DNA from: Steromphala cineraria
Taxonomy: Eukaryota; Mollusca; Gastropoda; Trochida; Trochidae
Assembly (NCBI GenBank): GCA_916613615.1
Contig: OU744724.1
Span: 24,848,171-24,912,170, forward strand
Reading direction: 5' to 3'
Length of the DNA: 64,000 nt
Every line of letters starts with the position of its first letter. Position 1 is the first letter of the stretch. Positions 12,698 to 21,600 of the stretch are shown here, in pieces. The notes under the pieces are model-generated. The model was given only the letters and a program-made list of their open reading frames with translations. It did not search any database and was not told the origin of the DNA. The translations under genes were made by a program, and so were the position numbers.

Positions 12698-15600
12698 CTA
12701 ACTGGTGAGGGGTAGTGGTATCTTCATATCCTCACACACTCCCTCGATGTTCTTCACAAGACGTTTCACATCCTTCGGGTAGAGATGGCCGATGGTTCCG
12801 ATACGGAAACAGTTGGCTTTGACTAGAGATGCAGGATAGATCACATCACCTGGTAACAAGGATTACAAAATAGTTCATCAAGCATTGCTTAATCCATCAT
12901 CTCTAAGGCTAATACTAACAAGAAGACAAAGTCATCGACATTTAATACCAAATTGGTTTTTATTATAGCTTCAAACATTTCCTAAGCGTCCAAATGGACA
13001 AGGGCACATTCAATTGGGCAGATATACCACATGCACATATCCCTCTATATTTTAACAAATCTTCACTTTGTGCATACCTTCCTCCATTCTTCACCAAATC
13101 CTTACCTAATGCATACATCCCTCCATCTTTTACCAAAATCTCACCACATGCATATATAGTTCAATCTCTGACCAACCCTCTTGGACAAGCCTAAAGTGCT
13201 GAAACTTCAGGATTCGACTCCTTGACGTACCTCGATCATTGAGCCTGTTGTAGAACTCCTTAAAGTCGAAGTTCTTGTGGTCGGGCCAGTAGTAGGAGGT
13301 GATGATGTTACCGGAGATGTCATCACTAAGGAATGGACGGAACCCCATCTTCCTCATCCCCTCTCGGAGCACCTGGCAGTTGTCTGCGTACCTGGAGGGG
13401 AACAGGTATTGGCATGAGAAGCATGGTAACAAATTTCATTGTAGATCTATGTACTTCTATGTAAGATGGCCATTGGTCAGTTAAGATAAGGTGATAGTAA
13501 AAGGAACAATTACATGTATTGTTAGTAATTATTAGTAAACTCACCTCTGGGACGAAGTTAGCCCTTCTCTTCGTTCCTCGGAACGTACCTGTAGAAGTCT
13601 AGATTAAAAATATAGAGAAAAAACCTAAGTCATAATTACCATTAGTGGTATGCAGCTCCCTTCTTCTGGCTGGAGTTCTCTCCCTTGTCTGAGTGATGAT
13701 GTGACATATTCTCGTACTGCACGTTCAACATCAAAAACCACATCACCTGGAACACATGCGGGGAGGAATTAGAGATATGTAAACTCTGGGTGGGATACAT
13801 TGTTCGTCCCAGAGGTGAGTTTACTAATAATTACTAACAATACATGTAATTGTTCCTAATTATTGGCATAAACTAACCTCTGGGACGAAGTTAGCCCGAA
13901 TTACACATAACGGAGGAGGGATCCAGGCGATGTCCCTTTACTTTAATATGCCAATAACTAGAAACAACTTTAGTTACATTACTCTCAATAGTCAGGATCT
14001 TAGGTTAAATATAATTCTTGTAAGAATAACACAAACAACCAAGAACTGACCTCATGCTAAACATCGTTTATTATCACTTTCACCTGAGTAATTCATGTTA
14101 TTGTGAGTGCATACCATTAGGTAATTATGTTAGGTTCTTTCCGGTCCGGATATGACGTAATTCCTTAAAACCTTCAAATATTCCGAAATTACTTAAATCT
14201 CTTAAACTACCTATGACGTCACTTCCGGTTCTGACGTCATTATGACGTCACTTCCGGTTTATTATGACGTCACTTCCGGTCTATTTATCCATACGTCATA
14301 TTCGGATAAGTGTTAGAATAAGTGTTAGAACAAGTGTCGGAGTTTGGTGGATATACCGGTCCACAACAAGTGTTACCACACCCCCGTTCCTAGAAACACG
14401 CTGCAACCATCACCAAACTTCAGTCACAGTCAAACCTCACCTTAAATGGAGTCAAGTAGTACTTTGGAGATCGGGCGTCGAATATCCTCCCGACGACCCC
14501 GACCCCCCCCCCTCTCTTTTTCCTATCCTTGAGTTACGCGCTGAGCCGCCACTAGTGGGCCCAACTCGCTGATTCCTGATAGAGAAGGTGTTATATCCCG
14601 CAGGTATGAAGATATGAACGTATTGGATCCTTTCCATTGGCAAGTGGCTACGAGTTGTTGGATAGAAACTGATTTCCAAGCTGATAGTGAGGAAGATAGC
14701 GCTCTAATCTCATGCGGAGAAAACTTGATATTCACCGTATCTTGGTCTATGATCTGATAGGCATACACGATAGTCTTCCTAAGCCATGAGGATATAGTGT
14801 TCTTTGAAATCTCCGTATCCATTGCTGTTTTACATGATAAAAACAACCTTCTCCTGTTTCTTCGAAAAGGAGCTGTTCTCTGGAGATACCATCTCAAACA
14901 TCTGACTGGGCAGAGTAACCTTTCCTTGTTAGAGCGCGAAGTAGAGATAGGTAGAGCCGGTATTCTATACGTTCTCGTACCTAGTGGTCCTTCAGCTGAA
15001 GCCTGGTTCTTAGCTAAAAATTCTGGTAAAGCACGGCAAGATACTTCCGACTTGTCACTAGCAAATCTTATGGAGGAATTGTCGATAGCATGGAGTTCAG
15101 AGACACGTGCGGCTGAGGCGAAAGCCAGTAGAAAAGCTGTTTTAAAAGATAAAAACTTGAGGGGAGCAGAACTCAGGGGTTCATACGGACCTTTCATCAA
15201 AGATTGGAGCACAATGCATAGATCCCACTTGGGAAAAACTGAGGGAGTGGTGATATCCTTGATCTGGAATGACCTAATCATCCTGTGTAATGACTTGTCT
15301 GGCCCAACAGAAATTCCTTGAATGTCACATACTGAGGCTATCGCAGACCTGTAACCCTCTATCGTGCCATGTTTCAGTTTTCTCACATTCCTTAGGTGTA
15401 GAAGGAAATCCGCGATCATGGGAATCGTAATCTCAGAATCTAACAAGTCTCGTTGTCGTCTCCACTCTGTGAAGATTCGCCACTTAGCGTCGTAGAGCCT
15501 TGCTGTGGATGGTCTGACAGACTTGACAATAGCTTCCGAAGACTCTCCCCCGAAACCTTGTGCCTTGAGGGATTGGACGATAATCTCCACACGTGAAGGT

Positions 15601-18600
15601 TGAGTGTTGATAGATTCCCGTGATTCCTTAGAGAGTGCGGCTGAAATAGCAGGTTCTCCCAGAGTGGTAGATTGAGAGGGAAGTCCGTCAATAAGTCCAA
15701 CAGATTGGGGAACCACGGCCTCGTGGGCCAAGCTGGGGCGACTAGATAAACTAGGCAGTCCTGTGACGCAATCCTTGCTAATACGTCTGGAATGATCTTG
15801 ATTGGGGGGAACGCATAGGCTACCATGCCGTCCCAAGAGGTGGAGAGGGCGTCCACTGCCCAGGCAAGGGGATCCGGTATGGGACTGATGTACGTAGGGA
15901 GTTGATGATTCCGACTTGTCGCGAACAGATCGATGCTCGGGGTCTCCCATCTGTCTGAGATTAGCTGGAAGGCTTCCTTGTTCAATGTCCATTCCGTTTG
16001 GATTACTTGATTCCTTCTCGACAGAGTGTCGGCTCTCACATTCAGTCTCCCGGGAATGTGTCTTGCCCTGAGGATCACTTTGAACTGGTCTGTTAGAGAG
16101 AACAGACGACGAGTTAAGGTCATCAAGCTCTGGGATCTGGTGCCGCCTTGCTTGTTGATATAAGAGACCACCGTCGCGTTGTCCGACGCGATCATGACGC
16201 TGGCTTTGTACAGTCTCCTCCACCACGTACTGAAGGCTCTGATTACTGCGAGTAACTCTAACAGGTTGATGTGAAGTCCCACTTCCTGTTGCGTCCATAT
16301 GCCCGATGTCTCCAAATCGTCCATGTGGGCACCCCAGCCCTCCTGCGATGCATCTGTGAAGATGGTAAATTGCGGTTGGGGATCCGTGAACCTTGTTCCC
16401 GAGAGTACATTGGACTCCTGAGTCCACCATGTGAGTTCTTGACATACATGAGGGGGGCAGGTTATGGCTAGATCGAGATGCAAACTCCTGTTGTCGTTTA
16501 TCCATGTCTGTGTGTGTCTTAGGTTTAAACGACCCCGAAACGTAAAGGCCTGAATGGAGGTGAGGAATCCTAGGAGCGACATCCATTTCCTTAGAGTGGC
16601 CGATCGCGTGGTCAAGAGAGAGAGGATTAAAGTCTGTGTCACTAGCCAACGGTCCTGGAGAGGGAAGATATAACCCTTGTCTGCGTCGAGGATAGCTCCC
16701 AGAAACTTGATCCTGGGGGTAGGAGTAAGCTCGGACTTGTCTGGGTGGACTAACCATCCGAGATGAGAGAAGACATGAATCGCAAATCTGATGTGTCTGA
16801 TTAGCATCGATGTCGACAGATGTCTCGCTAAAAAGTCGTCCAGGTAACCGTGAATGGCAATCCCTCTGAGATGTAGAAAGAGAAGTAACGGTTTCATGAT
16901 CATCGTGAACAACCACGGAGCGATGGATACGCCGAAGGGGAGGACGCGAAATTGGAACTTGCGGCCGTTGACGGCGAACCTGAGGTATCTCTGAGATAAA
17001 GGGTGAATAGGTATGTGGAGGTAGGCATCCTTTAAGTCCATACTCACAAACTTGCTTCCCAACTGTACTAGCTTGCGTACATTCTTCAGAGATTCCATGG
17101 TGAATCTTGGAGGAGGAGATAGAAAGTTCTTGTTGAGAATCTTTAGATCTATTATCATGCGCATCTCCTCTGTGTCCCTCTTGGGGACTAGAAAAACTGG
17201 GGAGTAGAATCCCTTGGATGTATCCTGTGGAGAGAGTTCTACGACAGCCTCCTTCAGCAACAGCTGCTCTATTGCCAGTAGAGCAGCTGACAGACGCTTC
17301 CCTTGTAAGACGTATCTTCTTCCCTGCGGATGGATGGCTAGGGGCGGGCGCGTCTGAAACTGGAGTTGATAACCTTCGGAGATCACGGATCGAATCCACG
17401 AATCCTGAGTGATCTGGTTCCAATTCCTGGTGTACCGTTGCAATCGCCCCCCTACTGGAGAGGTGACGACTGGCGTATCGAAGTCGAAATTCAAGAGAGT
17501 GTCCGTGGGCGTTTCCGGTTCGTAAGGGTTTGACAAAACGTGAGTGTTGAGAGTAGAGTCAACGGCGATAGGAGGGTTTGGAACCACGACTTCCTCTGCC
17601 ACGAAAATTGGATTTCGGAGGTTGTTGATGGAACTCCCTGGGAGGTTGAGACTGAGAGGAAGAGGGAGGAGGACGATTGTAAGGCTTGGAGGCCCGGTCG
17701 AAGGCTGAGCGGTGGAGGGGGGGTCGGGGGGTAGACGGAGCGAACCCTCTCTTGCCACGAGGGTTACCACGTTGATTCCTTGACTGTTGAAGGAGAGCAG
17801 AGGCGAGTTGCTGGTTAAGTGACCGGCTGGTCTGAGCCTCCTGGGAAGCTAGAGCTTGAGCGCACTGGCCGTTGAACATGGAGTCAGTGTTCAGAGGTTG
17901 TTGGAACAAGTCCTCTTTAGCGTCGGCAGGTAAGTTCTTAACAGTACCTAAGAGACGGGATCTTTCCAAGGCAGTAAAACGAGCGACTGAAGAGAGTTGG
18001 GCTAAAGTGGCATCCCCTGCGGCTTGGTAGATCACATCCAGGAAAGAGTGGGCTAAGGCGACCTCTTCGGCGCTCATGACCGTCAAAGTGGAAGGTTTGA
18101 TTCCGGTATAATCCTGGAAAGTTGGAGGTAAAAGCTGCCTAACTCCTGCAGCAAACCAGTTTATGTAAGACAAGATATCCACGGAGTTGCGAGCAGCCGA
18201 GTCTAATTCCTTGATATCCTTGCGAGAGATCGAGAGTCTATCTCCAAGAAAACGCTGATTCTGACGGGTGTCAAGACGGGCGAAATCCTTGTCCACATCG
18301 GGAGCTGCGGCTGGGAGTGCTCTATCATGGATAAGATATGATTGCTTAACGGGAAACTTAGGCAGGGAACCCGTATCTTTAGCTCTGGCCAAGTTAGCAT
18401 TTACGACTTGCAAGCCGGTCTTAACAACAGTAGAGTGAGGCAACGATCTTTTGGGTAGCCGTTTAGGAGGAAGTATGCCCGTAGAGCCTAGTTCATCCGG
18501 TAAGGTACGGTCAAGTTCATCATCAAGTGAAGATGGAACAGTGCAAGGTTTCAGTTTATGCAGTAAGGCAATCTTGTCAACAAAGGACCATGACGGCGTT

Positions 18601-21600
18601 AAGTCGGGGATGTCCGTAATATCGGCCGGTGGAATAATGGCAAGTCCTTCATGAGAGTGTAATTTAACGTCCACGGGTTGCTTATCCTCCGTGACGGGAT
18701 CCGTAATCACCGGTATAAACGGCGGGTTATGAACATCGATATAATCAAGCGTGCCCTTTTGTTGATCGGCGACCTTGTTACTAGAGCCGTGACCCATATC
18801 CGCGGTCGAGTCCGTGCCGTCCGTGCGCTGCCTTGTCAATAGCAAGCCGGGGCGCGAGTCACACGTGTCGGCCGTGCTAACGGTGTCCTGGACCGTGCCA
18901 GTTACCGAAGCCGTACCGTCGACGGGCTTGCCGTCACTCACATGTGACCCGGCCCGAACCGTCCCCGGAGGGATACAGAGCGGGTTGACGGTGTCAACAT
19001 TGCGAGTCCCCTCCAGCTCTGTGGTCAAGCCGCCAGACTGGTTTAGGGAAACTTCAACATGGCCCCCACGGCCGTCAGAAGGCAGGCCCGTACCCGGTAA
19101 ACACTGCCTTTTGACCGTATCACCCTCCGTCACACTCGTATCACGGGTATCGGCGGCCCGCTTAGTCGACTTGGACTTAATGTTAACGGAATCGGCAGAA
19201 CTCTTCCGGGAAGAGTCGACCTTAGAAGAAGTGCTTGAGCGTGGTTTAGAAGAGTAGGAGAGAGTTTTCTTTAGATTGGCAAATTTCTCATCATTTCTCT
19301 TATCCATATCCTTTAAACTTGATTGAAAGGAGGAAACTATCTCTTTCTTGAAAGACGCCAAAAAAGCTGTAAGATCTAAAGTTTGATCCGTAGGTTTAGC
19401 AATATTCCCCGAGGGAGTGATCTGAGAAGCATTATCTTTCTGGGGAGAAGGAGAGATAGGATTGATGGAGTTTTTACGGGATTTCTTGAGGCGCATAGCA
19501 CAAAGTTTTTCCCAAACATCGTTGTCAAGATCGCGACACAAAAGACATCTATTGTCAGGAGAACATATAGGTTCTTTATCACACAGAACACACAATGAAT
19601 GGGGGTCTTTATCGGACATGTAATGTTGACATGAGACACATTTACGCTGAGAAGACATGATGATGACGTCACAACTTCGCGGAAAAACTACGAAGATCAC
19701 ACAAAATTTTCACAAGTTCACAGAAAAACACAGTTCAAAGACACAAAAACGAATGCGATTGTCACACAATGACCCAATGTCGGCAACACATACCATAGAA
19801 TGAATCTCAAAGTTGTTAGAAGGCTTGAATTGAAGGCACAAATCCAGACTTCTGACAGGCACATCCACAGTGTGGAAGTGTAGAAGAGAATATGACACAT
19901 CATCACTCAGACAAGGGAGAGAACTCCAGCCAGAAGAAGGGAGCTGCATACCACTAATGGTAATTATGACTTAGGTTTTTTCTCTATATTTTTAATCTAG
20001 ACTTCTACAGGTACGTTCCGAGGAACGAAGAGAAGGGCTAACTTCGTCCCAGAGGTTAGTTTATGCCAATAATTATATATGTTGGCATTTATGTTAAAAA
20101 CAGTTGTTTGACATACCTAAATTATGTTTTGATATTTTCCTCTAAGCTTTTTACTTCTTCAGTACGGTTTTTGATCAGTATTAATGGTTCAAAATTTGCC
20201 TTCCAAACTGACTCAAAGAAATTTAAATCAATAAATACATCAATGTATATACTAAATTATTGATTAGATTCGATGAGTAAAAGCAGTTTATTTTTATAAC
20301 TTCACATTTTGTAGAAAAAAAAAAATTATGGGAAAACAATATCTTCTAATTATGGTCATTGAGCACTGACCTTTGACCTCTACACTTGACTCCGCCTTCA
20401 TGGAAGAATTCCTCGAGCGCCTGCTGGAAGGCAATCATGGCGTGTGTGGCTGGTGTGAAGCGGAACTGACCGGTATTATCAAGACTCTCACACTGGTGCT
20501 GCAGATCCAGACTCAGACTCCGAGAGTTGCCTGGGGGGGGGGAGAGGGGAGAAATACTTCTTATTGACTGACATCAAAGAAAATACAGAGACAAAGTTGG
20601 TCAATACATATTAAAATGAACTTTTATAAAATTCTATCATACTTTTATGCAAAATACGCCTTTCTTCATCCAGCAGTACACTTTGGGTAACTGGTTTGAA
20701 AGTGAAGGCATATGATTAGAGAACCAAAAAAGCTCCTATTTTGAAATTTGGTTGCATAAATGAATAACAACAATTGTTGTCCTTTGACAAGATAATAATG
20801 ATCATAGAGTTTTCAGCTTGCCCCTTTTTGGTGTGGAAGCAGTTTATTGGAGTATCCTAATTATCTAACTCATTATCAAATGGAAGGTCATTTTGTATCG
20901 TCCATATACTATTTGTGCAGTCCATAAATTCCCTAGCTGAGGATAGACTACCTTTGGATATTGTTAAGTATCATCTACCGGGTATATCACTGAACATAGA
21001 AGGCCCACCTTTGCTCCTGTCCAGCAGCTCTTTGTTGACGATAGCGAAGGAGAATCCCGGCACACCCTCCAGACACTTGTTGGCTGAGCTGACCAGGATG
21101 TCCACTCCTCCCCGCCTGAAGTCCACTGGCACTGCCCCGAAACTGCTCATAGCATCCACGAAGTATGTGCACCCTGCAGACAGAGCTCACGTTAAAGGTG
21201 ATGTGACACTTTATTGATGTTTTACTTGTTCATTGAACTCACTATGGATATATGTCTTCAAGATTTGTCACAATCTCTCCCATCTCCTCAAATAAACCTA
21301 CCATGGATATATTTCCTGATGATCTCTCCAGTCTCTTCAACCCAACTTATCAGGGAAACGAAACTAACCAGGGATATCTTTCTTCACAATCTCTCCCATC
21401 TCTTCAACAAAACTTACTAGCGATATATTTCTTCACGATCTGTCATATCTCTTAACCAAATTTACCAGGGATTTATTTCTTCACAATTTCTATCCAATGT
21501 CTTCAATCAAACTTACCAGGGATATATTTCTTCACAATCTCTCCAATCTCTTCCGCCGGGTTGATGACACCTGAGGTTGTCTCACAATGTACAACAGCCA

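Larger units (their letters stand above)
13502..20074 (-). mobile_element. DIRS-type tyrosine-recombinase retrotransposon, 6.57 kb
   Basis: A complete-looking element in the transaminase intron, coding on the minus strand. It has inverted terminal repeats of about 175 bases that differ at only a few positions, and an internal complementary region (13803-13897). It encodes Gag, reverse transcriptase/RNase H and tyrosine recombinase frames. The internal region reads as the reverse complement of the left end (AATTGTTCCT) joined to that of the right end (AATTATTGGC). That sets the borders at 13502 and 20074. There is no target-site duplication, as expected for insertion by recombinase rather than integrase. 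All three long frames are open and the ITRs nearly identical, so insertion is probably recent. The nearest known type is the DIRS1 group. Confidence 0.93.

Noticed and set aside
14797..15321. 174-codon plus-strand frame in the DIRS element
   Set aside because: Antisense shadow of the tyrosine recombinase gene; no family resemblance.
20377..20378. Exon 6 donor at AGAG|GTCAAA in the transaminase gene
   Set aside because: Using it would throw exon 7 out of frame. The donor seven bases on (AAAG|GTCAGT, exon end 20371) restores the conserved R-Y-A-D-N-C junction.
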